64,000 nucleotides of DNA, from contig NZ_QRDZ01000001.1 of NCBI RefSeq assembly GCF_003386235.1, positions 124,001-188,000 of the forward strand. Direction: 5' to 3'. The notes under the pieces were generated by a model. It was given only the letters and a program-made list of their open reading frames with translations, had not been told where the DNA came from and made no database searches. The translations under genes and the position numbers were made by a program. This document shows, piece by piece, positions 42,668-52,788 of this stretch. The stretch's first letter is position 1. Every line of letters begins with the position of its first letter. This DNA is from Cohnella phaseoli. GTDB lineage: Bacteria > Bacillota > Bacilli > Paenibacillales > Paenibacillaceae.

Positions 42668-44035
42668 ATGAATTTATTGAAGGAAATACCCGATGTATTC
42701 TGGAGTCTGTTTCGATCGAAAAATCGGGATGTCTTCATAGAAGCTTTATTACGAATCAATGAGGAATACCAATATAGCAACTATTTTTTGAGTAAAGATA
42801 TCTGCATACAAGTTTTGGCCGACTATTTTACTCAGAAGAAGATCTCCATCGAGGCAGATGAGATTGAGGAGGAGCTGGATGAACTGGAGCCACCTGCGAC
42901 CAGAATTTTGAACTGGTTGCTTCATACGCAATGGTTGCGGAAAGTCGATGATTACAGTTCAATGATTGTAAATATTGTAATTCCGGATTATGCGGCCATT
43001 TTTATCGATGCCTTTGTGCAATTGTCCAGCGATGAGGATGATGCCACGCAGGTGTATATACAGAATATCTACGCTATATTGTTCTCGTTTAAGAATGATA
43101 CCAGAGCGAATGTGAGTTTATTAAATACGGCCCTGATTAATACAAGAAAATTAAATAAAACATTACAGGATATGCTTCACAATATGGATAAGTTTTTTGC
43201 TAGTCTACTGGATCAAAAGTTTTACGGGGAGTTGTTAAGGGATCACCTAGAAGGCTATGTGGAAGAGATTATAAAAAAAAAATATCACATTCTTAAGACC
43301 TCAGATAACTTCTATCTCTATAAAACAGACATTAAAAGATGGCTGGGAGATATGAGGGAAGATATTGATTGGATCATTCAGTTGTGCAGACGCAATGCAA
43401 ATACCATGAATGAAGCGGACATTGTAGAGTTGTTAGATCTGATCGAACGAGGTTTTGATGATATTGAACATCGGATTGCGAATATGGATAAAGAGCATTC
43501 CAAGTATGTAAGGGCGACGGTTACAAGATTAAATTATCTATTGAGTGAAAAAGATAATATGAAGGGGTTGGTCATACAACTATTAAACCATCTATCGGAG
43601 TCTGATGATAATGATGTTAAAATTATTGAAATTGCGGGTAAGATGAACCTTTCGCAATTAACCGTGGTATCGGAAAAATCCTTATATAAGAGGAGAAAAC
43701 CAAAACAGGACTTTTCGGAGCACTTGGAACCGGATGTAGAGACCGAGGAATTATCAAAAGAAGAAATTCTTAAGTTAAACAAAATAAAAAGCCGTTACAG
43801 CAAAAAAGAGATAGAAGCCTTTATTTCGGGTCGTATGGTGGACGGAAAAATGACAGTAACTGCAGACACTGTGCAATCTGATGAAGAATTTGAAAAGTTG
43901 GTTCTGGCATATGATTATTCTACTCGGCGAGACAGCCTATATAAGCTATTAGAACAAGAAGTTGAAGAAATCGATAATGGAAAATACATATATCCGAACA
44001 TGGTTTTTGTACGAAAAACAAAAAAAGTTCATTAA
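42668..44035 (+). CDS. jetA: Wadjet subunit JetA (kleisin)
   Basis: 455 residues matching the JetA family recorded as DUF5716 (LLKEIPDVFWSLFRSKNRDVFIEALL, then LNWLLHTQWLR). In the Wadjet complex JetA is the kleisin that bridges the JetC heads; JetABC extrudes DNA and JetD cuts plasmids. The sequence is mostly helical, with winged-helix-like ends. GAGGTGA precedes the ATG. The other three subunits follow in order. The DUF5716 type would place it outside the type I class, but I am unsure of the subtype. Confidence 0.85.
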   Translation: MNLLKEIPDVFWSLFRSKNRDVFIEALLRINEEYQYSNYFLSKDICIQVLADYFTQKKISIEADEIEEELDELEPPATRILNWLLHTQWLRKVDDYSSMIVNIVIPDYAAIFIDAFVQLSSDEDDATQVYIQNIYAILFSFKNDTRANVSLLNTALINTRKLNKTLQDMLHNMDKFFASLLDQKFYGELLRDHLEGYVEEIIKKKYHILKTSDNFYLYKTDIKRWLGDMREDIDWIIQLCRRNANTMNEADIVELLDLIERGFDDIEHRIANMDKEHSKYVRATVTRLNYLLSEKDNMKGLVIQLLNHLSESDDNDVKIIEIAGKMNLSQLTVVSEKSLYKRRKPKQDFSEHLEPDVETEELSKEEILKLNKIKSRYSKKEIEAFISGRMVDGKMTVTADTVQSDEEFEKLVLAYDYSTRRDSLYKLLEQEVEEIDNGKYIYPNMVFVRKTKKVH

Positions 44036-44044
44036 GGAGTTTCT

Positions 44045-44662
44045 ATGATACCCTATTACGAAAATTTAAGGGAAGAAGAAAAGGAAGAAGTTACCCAGTC
44101 GATACAGTTACTTTACAAGCAAACGTTCCTTTTGGAACGAAAGTTTGAGAAGAAATCAGGACGATTTCAATTTAGTAGAGATTTTCGAATCTGCGACAAG
44201 CATTTGGAATTTATACGTTCCTATTTTGCAATCAGTGGGATATCCGTAATAGAAAATAGTCAGATTGGAGTTATCTATTTACAAGGAGAAAATTTAATCG
44301 GGGAGAAGCTTCCTAAGCTGGCTACTCTATATCTGCTGACTCTAAAGTTAATTTATGATGAGCATATGGAGTCCGTTTCAACCAGCGTTAATATTTATAC
44401 GAAGTTAAGCGATATCCACGAGAAGCTTGCTAACTACCGCCTGTTAAAGAAACAGCCTTCGGTGACTGAAGTGAAAAGAACGATTACGTTGCTTAAGAAA
44501 TATCAGATCGTTGAACCATTGGACACACTGGAGGATTTTAACGGGAACAGCCAGATCATTATTTATCCGTGCATTAATGTGGTTCTCCTGGGGGATGATG
44601 CAAGGGCCTTGCTCGAATCGTTTAACGGAGGAGAAGAAGATGACGACGAATCAGAGATTTGA
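44045..44662 (+). CDS. jetB: Wadjet subunit JetB (KITE, DUF4194-like)
   Basis: 205 residues: a tandem winged-helix protein that dimerises and binds the JetA kleisin. Segments KLATLYLLTLKLIYDEHM and PSVTEVKRTITLLKKYQIV are family-like. It starts 9 bp after jetA with AAGGAG before its ATG, and its end overlaps jetC by 23 bp. Acidic C-terminal tail. Confidence 0.8.
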   Translation: MIPYYENLREEEKEEVTQSIQLLYKQTFLLERKFEKKSGRFQFSRDFRICDKHLEFIRSYFAISGISVIENSQIGVIYLQGENLIGEKLPKLATLYLLTLKLIYDEHMESVSTSVNIYTKLSDIHEKLANYRLLKKQPSVTEVKRTITLLKKYQIVEPLDTLEDFNGNSQIIIYPCINVVLLGDDARALLESFNGGEEDDDESEI

Positions 44663-47600
44663 AGCATTGTCTAGAATATGCCTGAACAACTGGCATTACA
44701 TCAATCGAAAGATATTGTCCTTCCATGAAGAAATCAACTTTTTTACTGGTCATTCCGGAAGTGGTAAATCCACAATTATTGATGCTATGCAAATTGTACT
44801 ATATGCAAACACTGACGGAAGAAGTTTTTTTAATAAAGCTGCTGCGGACGACTCGGATCGCAACTTGTTGGAATATTTAAGAGGAATGATCAACATTGGA
44901 GAAAATAATGAACCCACGTATTTACGCAACTCTAATTTTTCTAGCGCTATAGTATTGGAGTTAACACGGACAGATACGAGGGAATGTCAGTGTGTGGGTG
45001 TGGTTTTTGATGTGGAAGTTGCAACAAATGAGATATCCCGAATGTTTTTCTGGCATAAAGGTCCTCTTCTGGAACATGCATATCGAAAGAATGGCCGAAG
45101 CATGACTACAGAAGAAGTGAAGGAAGACCTTAATAGCCATTTTTCTAAAGAAGAGTGCTATTACAATTCATACAACGAACGCTTTCGTAAGCAATTGTAT
45201 GATATTTATTTGGGAGGATTAGACTCAGAAAAGTTCCCACAGCTTTTTAAACGGGCTATTCCATTTCGCATGAATATTAAGCTGGAGGAGTTTGTAAAGG
45301 AATATATTTGTATGGAACAAGACATCCATATTGAAGACATGCAAGAAAGCGTCATGCAGTATGGACGAATGCGTAAACAGATTGAAGATACATACATAGA
45401 AATTAATAAACTTAAAGAAATTCGCGAACGTTTCGAGGCGGTCATAGCGGAAAAAGATGAAAAAAGTAAATTTACGTACTTCGTAGAGAAGCTGGATATC
45501 CTTCAAATTGAAACCAAAATCAGTGGGATGAAAGATAAGATACAACTATCAAATCAAGATTTGGAATGGTTGGATAATCGGGCAAAAAGATTAGAAGAGC
45601 AGATCCTCGAGTTGACTGAACAAGGCGAGGGTTTATTAAAGCAAATTGCTGCAAGCGGATATGAAGATTTAAAGAATCAATTGAACAGTTTGAATCAGCT
45701 AATTGAACATCTGAATAAGAGTAAGGCGAATTGGATGAGAGTCGCTAATGGTCTGGAAGCATGGGCCGATCAGGAGATTACACCAAATCAGGTTCTTCGA
45801 GATATTCAGAAGTTTGTTGAGCAGAACATTTCGGAGGAGGAGTTATCCCGTTTACACCAAAGTTTAGCCGAGGTACAAAGAGATGTTGAACAGCAGAGGC
45901 AGGAAACTGATTCTGTCATACGTGAATTAAAGAAGAAAAGGCAGCAACTGCAAGAAGAATTACAGCAGTTAAAGGCTGGCAACAAGGCTTATCCCAAAGA
46001 ATTGGAGCTGGCTCGTTCTTATATCCAAAGGCGGTTGTCCGAGGAGAACGGAGAACACGTTGATGTAGAAATACTGGCCGACTTATTGGATATTCGGGAT
46101 GAAAAATGGAGAAACGCCATTGAAGGCTATATGGGGAATAACAAACTTGCACTTATTGTAGAACCTAAATACGCGCGGGACGCTTTGAAGATTTATCGGT
46201 CAATGGATAAGGAAAAGTACCATCGAGTAGCTGTTCTGGATACTGAAAAAGTCGGATTGGATGCTCATAAAGTATTGCAGAAGGCTTTGGCGGAAGAAGT
46301 GATAGCGGAACGTTCATATGTTCAATCCTATATTAATTTTTTGCTCGGCAAGGTGATGAAATGCGAGGGCATAGATGAACTGCGAAACTGCAAAATCGGT
46401 ATAACAGCCGATTGTGTCCTGTATCATAGTTACCGTATGCAGCATATAAACCCAGACAGTTACACCCGATTCGCTTTCATAGGAAATAATAGTCTTCAAC
46501 AGAGAATAAAGCTGCTGGAGAACAATTTGGATCGTATCAGCAAGCAAATAGAGCCGGAAGAGGCTATTATAAGAGAATGTGCAAAGATCAAATCTCTCGA
46601 AAGTCTCAGTTTTGATACTAAAGTATATATCGAGTGGCGGCAGGATATTGTGGATTGTAAGGAAAAACAGCGAGATCAGCAAATGCTCAAAGAAAAATTG
46701 GAAAAGTTAAAGTCCGGTAACGTTGGCATCTGGGAAAAAGAGCGTCAGGCTGTGCAGGAGCTTATAAAAGGTAAAGTGGATGAAAGACGTCAAAACGATT
46801 TGACCCTATCCTCCCGGAAGGAAGCTAAAGAGCGGGATGTTGAAGAAGTTAAACAATTAGAAGCAGAGTTGAGCGAGAAGAAAAGTGCCCTTGTAATCAT
46901 AGAAAATTTCGATGATGAGGTGAAACGCTTCATAGAGGGACACCAGGCTACCAGGTACGATAAGTTAAGAGACCACTTTACAGGTAAGCTGAATAGCGCA
47001 GAACAAAGAAGACAAGAGGCTTTAAATCAGTTGATAAATATACGGTTAGAATATTTAAGAAAGAACTCGAATCGCAATTTCTCATCTACTTCTGAGGATA
47101 ATCAACAGTACGATGAACTACTTCAAACGTTGGAATGTGACAGATTGGAGGAATATCGGAGAATCGCTGAAGAACAGGCGCGTTCTGCGGTAGAGCATTT
47201 TAAAGACGACTTCATTTTCAAAATTCGAAGCGCGATTAGAGAAGCTTTACAACGGAAAGACGAATTGAACAAGATTATAAGCAGATTGAATTTCGGCAAG
47301 GACAAATACCAGTTTATCATCTGGAAAAACAAAGGAATTGACGGCCGGTACTATAACATGTTTATGGATGAGTCTCTAGAGATCAGTCCAACACATCTGC
47401 TTGGATCAATGGACAAACAGATGGATCTTTTTACTTTGCAGCATGAGATTGACTATGGAGATTTGATTAATGATCTTATCAGTATTTTTATTCCACCTGA
47501 TAACGCAAGTAGCGAACAGTTGGAAGAGGCCAAACGCAATATGGCTAAATACGCAGATTACCGGACTTATTTATCCTTTGACATGCAACAACTGATTGAA

Positions 47601-48014
47601 AATAAAGAGGAAACAATTAAGATTGGTTTGGGAAAAATGATTAAGAAAAATTCAGGCGGGGAGGGCCAGAATCCGCTGTATGTCGCGCTTCTTGCCAGTT
47701 TTGCACAAGCCTATCGGATCAACTTGTCGCCTAGAATCCAGAGAAAGCCTACCATTAGACTGGTTGTATTGGATGAAGCCTTTTCCAAAATGGATGCTGA
47801 AAAGGTAGCAAGCTGCATCGAACTTATTCGTGGCCTCGGATTTCAGGCGTTGATTAGCGCTACCAACGATAAAATTCAGAATTACCTGGAAAACGTCAAT
47901 AAAATATTCGTATTTGCTAATCCGGACAAAAAATCTATTTCATTGCAGGAGTTTGAAAAGAAAGACTTCGATCAACTCATGAAGGAGTTGGATGAGAACG
48001 ATGATTCTGATTGA
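44640..48014 (+). CDS. jetC: Wadjet subunit JetC (SMC-like ATPase)
   Basis: Large ATPase of 1124 residues, like MukB in layout: an N-terminal head with Walker A GHSGSGKST at 37-45, a very long coiled coil (about 240-900) interrupted by a hinge-like part (near 500-600), and a C-terminal head with signature KKNSGGEGQNPLYVAL and Walker B LVVLDEAFSKMD. The reading could begin further left (44511), but ATG 44640 follows GGAGGAG and fits the family. It drives DNA loop extrusion that identifies small circular DNA. Confidence 0.92.
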   Translation: MTTNQRFEALSRICLNNWHYINRKILSFHEEINFFTGHSGSGKSTIIDAMQIVLYANTDGRSFFNKAAADDSDRNLLEYLRGMINIGENNEPTYLRNSNFSSAIVLELTRTDTRECQCVGVVFDVEVATNEISRMFFWHKGPLLEHAYRKNGRSMTTEEVKEDLNSHFSKEECYYNSYNERFRKQLYDIYLGGLDSEKFPQLFKRAIPFRMNIKLEEFVKEYICMEQDIHIEDMQESVMQYGRMRKQIEDTYIEINKLKEIRERFEAVIAEKDEKSKFTYFVEKLDILQIETKISGMKDKIQLSNQDLEWLDNRAKRLEEQILELTEQGEGLLKQIAASGYEDLKNQLNSLNQLIEHLNKSKANWMRVANGLEAWADQEITPNQVLRDIQKFVEQNISEEELSRLHQSLAEVQRDVEQQRQETDSVIRELKKKRQQLQEELQQLKAGNKAYPKELELARSYIQRRLSEENGEHVDVEILADLLDIRDEKWRNAIEGYMGNNKLALIVEPKYARDALKIYRSMDKEKYHRVAVLDTEKVGLDAHKVLQKALAEEVIAERSYVQSYINFLLGKVMKCEGIDELRNCKIGITADCVLYHSYRMQHINPDSYTRFAFIGNNSLQQRIKLLENNLDRISKQIEPEEAIIRECAKIKSLESLSFDTKVYIEWRQDIVDCKEKQRDQQMLKEKLEKLKSGNVGIWEKERQAVQELIKGKVDERRQNDLTLSSRKEAKERDVEEVKQLEAELSEKKSALVIIENFDDEVKRFIEGHQATRYDKLRDHFTGKLNSAEQRRQEALNQLINIRLEYLRKNSNRNFSSTSEDNQQYDELLQTLECDRLEEYRRIAEEQARSAVEHFKDDFIFKIRSAIREALQRKDELNKIISRLNFGKDKYQFIIWKNKGIDGRYYNMFMDESLEISPTHLLGSMDKQMDLFTLQHEIDYGDLINDLISIFIPPDNASSEQLEEAKRNMAKYADYRTYLSFDMQQLIENKEETIKIGLGKMIKKNSGGEGQNPLYVALLASFAQAYRINLSPRIQRKPTIRLVVLDEAFSKMDAEKVASCIELIRGLGFQALISATNDKIQNYLENVNKIFVFANPDKKSISLQEFEKKDFDQLMKELDENDDSD

Positions 48015-49191
48015 AAAAATCATACAAAAATACGAAAATAGCGCACAAGATTGGAAAGGGGGGAATGCAGGCAATCGAAGTATTCGCATTCAGCAGAAAG
48101 ATTACGACGAAGTAGGAAAAAGCCAGTTGCTTTGGGAAGCCGTAGAGTTGGAAGAGCAGGGATTAATTCGAGTCAAATGGTTCAATAACAAGACGGATAT
48201 CGAAAAAATCATTTACTCGCTAGAAGATATAAATAAAATGCATCAATTAATCGGGAAAACACCAAAAATCGAGATATTAAGACAAATGAATGAATTCGTT
48301 GCCGAGCAGATGGAGGTTGTAAAGGAACGCTGGATTATGGCTTGTTATGAAGAGATGTTAAGGCAATTGGATAATGGCAGTATTCCGAAGAATTTAATGA
48401 ATTATGAAGCTGTACACGAGGACGAAAGTGAATTGAATTCTAGTTTATTTTGCACATGCTTAAATGCCCTAGATGTATTAAGAGAGCCAATTTACAAGAG
48501 AATTTTTAGTAAGCACTACCTGGGAAATTCGAAAATATTCGAAAAAGTTTTCCAACTCAGAATCATATCACAGGCTAGAAAATATCATCCGGATATTGAT
48601 GATAATATGAATGATTCTGAGGTGTTATCGCAGTTGTACATTGAGGAATACTCGCAGGAACTGGCTTTAAAAGGAGAGCTTATTTTAGAGTTGGCTGGAG
48701 AACAGATAGATTTATCCGTATTTATTTACGGGACTGTACTCACAAGTGAGATGTTGAAACATGCGCAAATAGCGGTGCATCAAAACATCCGTAAGATCAT
48801 AACTGTTGAGAATAGGGCCAATTATATGTCAATGAAATATGAGCCTGGTACTTTAATTATCTACTCTCACGGATACTTTTCTCCTAAGGAACGGGATTTC
48901 CTGAAGGAATTGGAGCGAGTATTGTGTGAACGAGAGGTTGATTATTTGCATACAGGGGACCTGGATTATGGGGGAATTAAAATCTTCCAATATATTCGCA
49001 AATTTATTTTCCCCCAACTGCGCCCCTTTTTAATGGATGTGGGTCAATTCGAGGCGTTTCGATCCATGGGCGAACAGATGGGAGATTCCGCATGGGAGAA
49101 AATGCGAGTCTTAAAGGATCCCTTGATGCAGCCGTTGATTGATAAAATCGTAGAAGAAAAGATTGTCATTGAGCAGGAAAGCTTTTTATAA
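47992..49191 (+). CDS. jetD: Wadjet subunit JetD (TOPRIM nuclease)
   Basis: About 399 residues. The C-terminal half (about 255-345) is topoisomerase-primase-like: a Glu in VENRANYMS and the acidic pair in TGDLDYGGIKIF, followed by a hydrophobic strand. This is the DUF3322/DUF2220-type nuclease that cuts the DNA held by JetABC. The N-terminal half is winged-helix/arm-like. It overlaps jetC by 23 bp; starts at 47992 (AAGGAG 5 bp before) or 48001 are both possible. Completes a full Wadjet operon. Confidence 0.88.
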   Translation: MRTMILIEKIIQKYENSAQDWKGGNAGNRSIRIQQKDYDEVGKSQLLWEAVELEEQGLIRVKWFNNKTDIEKIIYSLEDINKMHQLIGKTPKIEILRQMNEFVAEQMEVVKERWIMACYEEMLRQLDNGSIPKNLMNYEAVHEDESELNSSLFCTCLNALDVLREPIYKRIFSKHYLGNSKIFEKVFQLRIISQARKYHPDIDDNMNDSEVLSQLYIEEYSQELALKGELILELAGEQIDLSVFIYGTVLTSEMLKHAQIAVHQNIRKIITVENRANYMSMKYEPGTLIIYSHGYFSPKERDFLKELERVLCEREVDYLHTGDLDYGGIKIFQYIRKFIFPQLRPFLMDVGQFEAFRSMGEQMGDSAWEKMRVLKDPLMQPLIDKIVEEKIVIEQESFL

Positions 49192-49423
49192 GTTGGCTTT
49201 TTTATTGCCTTTGGAATATAATAGAAAATACCAAAAAGTCTATAACCATGGTTTTCTTAACATGGTTTAGACCTGTTTGGTAGAAAGGAGCTACAAATAA
49301 AAATCAACAAGTAAATAAACAAACAAGAGAAAATCATATCGACTAATATGTACTTCTCTCTTTGTTTGTGAATTCCTGCATGTTCACATTTTTTTTCATA
49401 ATATTTGAGAGAGGGATAAAACA
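49192..49423. other. gap between Wadjet and CBASS operons with hairpins
   Basis: A stem around 49231-49267 (GTCTATAACCATG with CATGGTTTAGAC, one bulge) may end the Wadjet transcript. A second, imperfect stem near 49315-49370 forms in the CBASS leader. A CBASS promoter is likely here, but no convincing box pair was found. Confidence 0.4.
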
Positions 49424-50455
49424 ATGACTCACTGTCAAAAGCAATTTGAGGAATATCACGGAAAAATAAAGCTTAGTGATGAAGATGAGATTCTACGCGA
49501 AAAGCGCGACACTATCATTAAGCGCTTAAATAATAAAATGCCTTCAGCTGCCAAGCCCTATTCTACATTTAACCAAGGAAGCTATGCGATGAAGACGGGG
49601 GTCAAACCATTAGACGGGAATTATGATATCGATCTAGGCTTATTTTTTGAAATGGCAACAAACGATGTCGACACCCCTGTAGAAGCGAAAAAATGGGTTT
49701 ATGACGCCCTTGTTGACCATACGAATGATGTAGTTATGAAGACGCCTTGCGTTACTGTTAATTATGTGGCTGGGTATCATGTAGATGTAACTATATACGC
49801 AGCTCAGAACTCTGATAATAAAGTGTATCTGGCAAAGGGGAAGTTAAATTCATCAAAGGAAAATCAAAGTTGGGATGAGTCGAACCCCAAAGATTTAATC
49901 CATACAATCCGCAACAAGTATGCCGTGCAGGAAGACAGAAAACAATTTCGACGACTTATTCGGTACTTGAAACGCTGGAAAGATGAGCAATTTACTCAGT
50001 CCGGTAGTGGCAAGCCAACCGGAATCGCATTAACTGCAATTGTTTATCATCATATGCAAGTTAAAACGGAAGTTGTCGACGCATTCTCCGGAAAAAAAGA
50101 GTACCGAGATCTTGACGCACTGATTCATGTGCTTACTACTTTTTTGTCCACCTTTACAACAACGTATAAGATAGAAGACGGCAATTTTGTCGCATACCCT
50201 CATGTAGAAGTAAAGTTGCCTGCCTCCCCTTATCCTAATTTGCTTGTGAAAATGACGCCAAAGCAGATGAAGACTTTTAAAGAAAAACTTGAAGGTCTGA
50301 AAACTTCGCTCATCGAAGCGAAAAATGAAATAGAAAAGTCGGATGCTGCGCTTATTCTTCAAAAACAGTTTGGCAGTGATTTCCCGATTCCTCCGAAGGA
50401 CGATGGTCAAAAGGCTTCCGTACGCGCGGTCATTCCAACAAATGAATCTGCATAA
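49424..50455 (+). CDS. CBASS CD-NTase (cGAS/DncV-like nucleotidyltransferase)
   Basis: Makes a cyclic oligonucleotide alarm signal when phage is sensed. 343 residues. The active site is visible: G52-S53-Y54 (FNQGSYAMKTG), the acidic pair D68/D70 (NYDIDLG) and third acid D121 (HVDVTIY). The C-terminus ends in Ser-Ala, consistent with conjugation of a small terminal residue by Cap2. GAGAGAGGG precedes the ATG. It is followed by Cap2, Cap3 and an HNH-SAVED effector, giving a type II CBASS. The clade and nucleotide product cannot be read. Confidence 0.9.
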   Translation: MTHCQKQFEEYHGKIKLSDEDEILREKRDTIIKRLNNKMPSAAKPYSTFNQGSYAMKTGVKPLDGNYDIDLGLFFEMATNDVDTPVEAKKWVYDALVDHTNDVVMKTPCVTVNYVAGYHVDVTIYAAQNSDNKVYLAKGKLNSSKENQSWDESNPKDLIHTIRNKYAVQEDRKQFRRLIRYLKRWKDEQFTQSGSGKPTGIALTAIVYHHMQVKTEVVDAFSGKKEYRDLDALIHVLTTFLSTFTTTYKIEDGNFVAYPHVEVKLPASPYPNLLVKMTPKQMKTFKEKLEGLKTSLIEAKNEIEKSDAALILQKQFGSDFPIPPKDDGQKASVRAVIPTNESA

Positions 50456-50467
50456 GGAGGAGCAGCT

Positions 50468-52291
50468 CTGGATATTCTTGATCAAACGATTCGTTATATA
50501 GAGAAATTTGGGGGAGCGCTTGCACATCAGATTACTCTTATCCCGGAGAGCGAACTGAAACATTATTACTATGTTAAGCATGCATTTCGAATTCAAACAG
50601 AAATACTGGATGGACCGGCCACGCTTGTGGTCGGTTTGCCTTTTGAATTTCCTTCCGTGCTACCACTCTTTTTTGATGCCCAGCGTCAATTTGGATTTGT
50701 TCCGCATGTCGAGGATAGCGGCTTTATCTGCTTTACCCGAAATGAGAATTTGGTTATTGACGAGCGATATCCAGGTAAAGTGGTTCTTGACTGTTTAGAG
50801 AAAGTAATTGGGATCCTTGAAATGGGGCAATTGGAAGCCAATAATCAAGATTTTCTAGAAGAGTTCGAAGTCTACTGGCAGAGGTCTGATGCATGTTATA
50901 GAGAAGCACATGTTCTTTTTGATGAAGAAAACAATACAATTCGTGAAATCGATCTATATCTAATGTCGTTAGATGGGGTTACTTATTTTGTATGTGAAAA
51001 ATCGTTTAATCCGGATCACTATATTCAATCCGTTTTCAAAGAAGAGACTAAAAATGTAACTAAACGAAGATGCCTTTTCATCCCATTACGCGAGGGAACA
51101 TTTATTAAGCCTTCTCAAGTTCACCAAAAATGGACTTTTAAAGAACTCAAAGAATTGGTCTATAGCAATATTACATCTGAGGATAGAAAAAAACTTGTTC
51201 AACTTATTCAGAGGAATCCAAAAAGCAATACTCGGTATGACTATGTCCTTTTCGGGTTGCCCATCAATCAGGAGAAGAATGCGCTCTTCGGCATGGTTAT
51301 ACATTACGAAGAGGGTATGATCAAGAGCAAGAAAACGAAAGTACAGTTGCATCCTTTAATACAAACGCCAGTTAAAATAGAAGTTTTTCCATTTGCAGTT
51401 ACTCGCCATCATAAAGACTTTCTGTTAGCCCGCACAGGCGCAGATTCATCGTTCGTTGGAAAACATGCCATTGTAATCGGAGTAGGGGCCATTGGCAGCG
51501 TAGTGGCAATGGGATTAGCCAAGTCAGGATTCGGCACCATCACTCTCATTGACCATGATCGAATCGATATTGAGAATGTGTACAGGCATGTTCTAGGTGC
51601 GGATTTACTCTATAACCGAGATACTCCCAATGAACTTAATCGTTACAAAAAAGTCGAAGCATTGAAAATAGAAATAGAAAGAAAGTATCCATTAACGAAG
51701 GTCATTGCGATTGACAAGAAGTTTAACACCGTATTGGAGATGGAAACAATTGATTGGGATAAAGCGGACATCATCATTGTATGTATGGGTTCACCTAATG
51801 CTGAAATGGCAATCAACCGTCATTTCCATCAACTAAGCCAATCGCCGCCGCTCATTCATGCTTGGGTTGAACCATTTGGTGTAGGTGGACATGTGCTACT
51901 CACATTAAATCAAGAAAAACAAGGATGTTACCAATGTTTATTCCGACCGCTTAGTGACGAGGATTCCATTGAGAATTTGTCGGGTTTCGCACAGGCTGGT
52001 CAATCCTTTACGAAATCTCTTGGTGGATGCGGAACTTACTTTACTCCATATAGTTTCCTGGATAGCGAAGAAACAGCAAACCAGGTATTAAGAACAATCC
52101 ATCGACTTTCACGCAAACAGATAAAAGGAAATCCTATTTTTTCATGGAAAGGCGACCCTACACTTTTTCTAAATGAAGGATTTAAATTGAGCGATAGGTT
52201 TCATATGACAGAAGAGCAATTAATGAAGAATAGCACCTTGTATTACGACCCAAACTGTCCCGTTTGCTCAAACAAGGAGACACCACATTAA
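50468..52291 (+). CDS. cap2: CBASS Cap2, E2-E1 ubiquitin-transfer fusion
   Basis: Conjugates the CD-NTase C-terminus to cell proteins, raising its activity. The E1 half has VIGVGAIGSVVAMGLAKSG (ATP site), LIDHDRIDIENVYRHVLG, and cysteine clusters (GCYQC, GGCGTYF, NCPVC); the N-terminal half resembles an E2. The gene must extend left of the nearest GTG (50627), because family-like E2 sequence is in frame back to 50468. There CTG follows AAGGAGG at 7 bp, making CTG the likely, rare start. Only a stop codon and four codons separate it, in the same frame, from the CD-NTase gene. Confidence 0.85.
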   Translation: MDILDQTIRYIEKFGGALAHQITLIPESELKHYYYVKHAFRIQTEILDGPATLVVGLPFEFPSVLPLFFDAQRQFGFVPHVEDSGFICFTRNENLVIDERYPGKVVLDCLEKVIGILEMGQLEANNQDFLEEFEVYWQRSDACYREAHVLFDEENNTIREIDLYLMSLDGVTYFVCEKSFNPDHYIQSVFKEETKNVTKRRCLFIPLREGTFIKPSQVHQKWTFKELKELVYSNITSEDRKKLVQLIQRNPKSNTRYDYVLFGLPINQEKNALFGMVIHYEEGMIKSKKTKVQLHPLIQTPVKIEVFPFAVTRHHKDFLLARTGADSSFVGKHAIVIGVGAIGSVVAMGLAKSGFGTITLIDHDRIDIENVYRHVLGADLLYNRDTPNELNRYKKVEALKIEIERKYPLTKVIAIDKKFNTVLEMETIDWDKADIIIVCMGSPNAEMAINRHFHQLSQSPPLIHAWVEPFGVGGHVLLTLNQEKQGCYQCLFRPLSDEDSIENLSGFAQAGQSFTKSLGGCGTYFTPYSFLDSEETANQVLRTIHRLSRKQIKGNPIFSWKGDPTLFLNEGFKLSDRFHMTEEQLMKNSTLYYDPNCPVCSNKETPH

Positions 52292-52788
52292 TGTCTAAAT
52301 CCGTTTTTATTTTGCCAACAAACCAAAGGCTGAAAGTGAATGAAGAAGTCATCGAATTATTGTTTTCATTGGCTCAGGACTCTCTGGATGCACTGGAATC
52401 CGGTGGGATTTTAGTAGGAAGAATATTGGAGAGCTCTGCGGATTATGTGATTGATGATGCTTCAGTACCTATGGCGAAAGATGTCCAAAAAAGGAATAGC
52501 TTCGTGAGAGATTCGGAGGGACATCAAGAATATTTTGATCAACACTGGGCACATCAAGAAGGAAGGTGTTTCTATTTAGGCGAATGGCATACGCACCCGG
52601 AAAAAGTGCCGAAGCCGTCCTTTATCGATCAACGTGGCTGGAGAAACTTGCTAAATGCCAAAATCCAAGAGCAAACAACTTTATTTTTTATCATTGTTGG
52701 CATTCAACGGTTGGTCATTTGGCAAGGCGTAAATCGTAACGGTAGAATTCGGATTTTCAGAGTGGGGGATATTAACAGGTATGAATAA
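52291..52788 (+). CDS. cap3: CBASS Cap3, JAB/JAMM isopeptidase
   Basis: Zinc isopeptidase of 165 residues that removes Cap2-made conjugates from the CD-NTase. The JAMM site is complete: Glu in ESGGILVGR and the run GEWHTHPEKVPKPSFIDQ (HxH then Ser and Asp). It starts in a TAATG overlap with cap2 and overlaps the effector gene by 8 bp, so the operon is tightly coupled. Confidence 0.88.
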   Translation: MSKSVFILPTNQRLKVNEEVIELLFSLAQDSLDALESGGILVGRILESSADYVIDDASVPMAKDVQKRNSFVRDSEGHQEYFDQHWAHQEGRCFYLGEWHTHPEKVPKPSFIDQRGWRNLLNAKIQEQTTLFFIIVGIQRLVIWQGVNRNGRIRIFRVGDINRYE

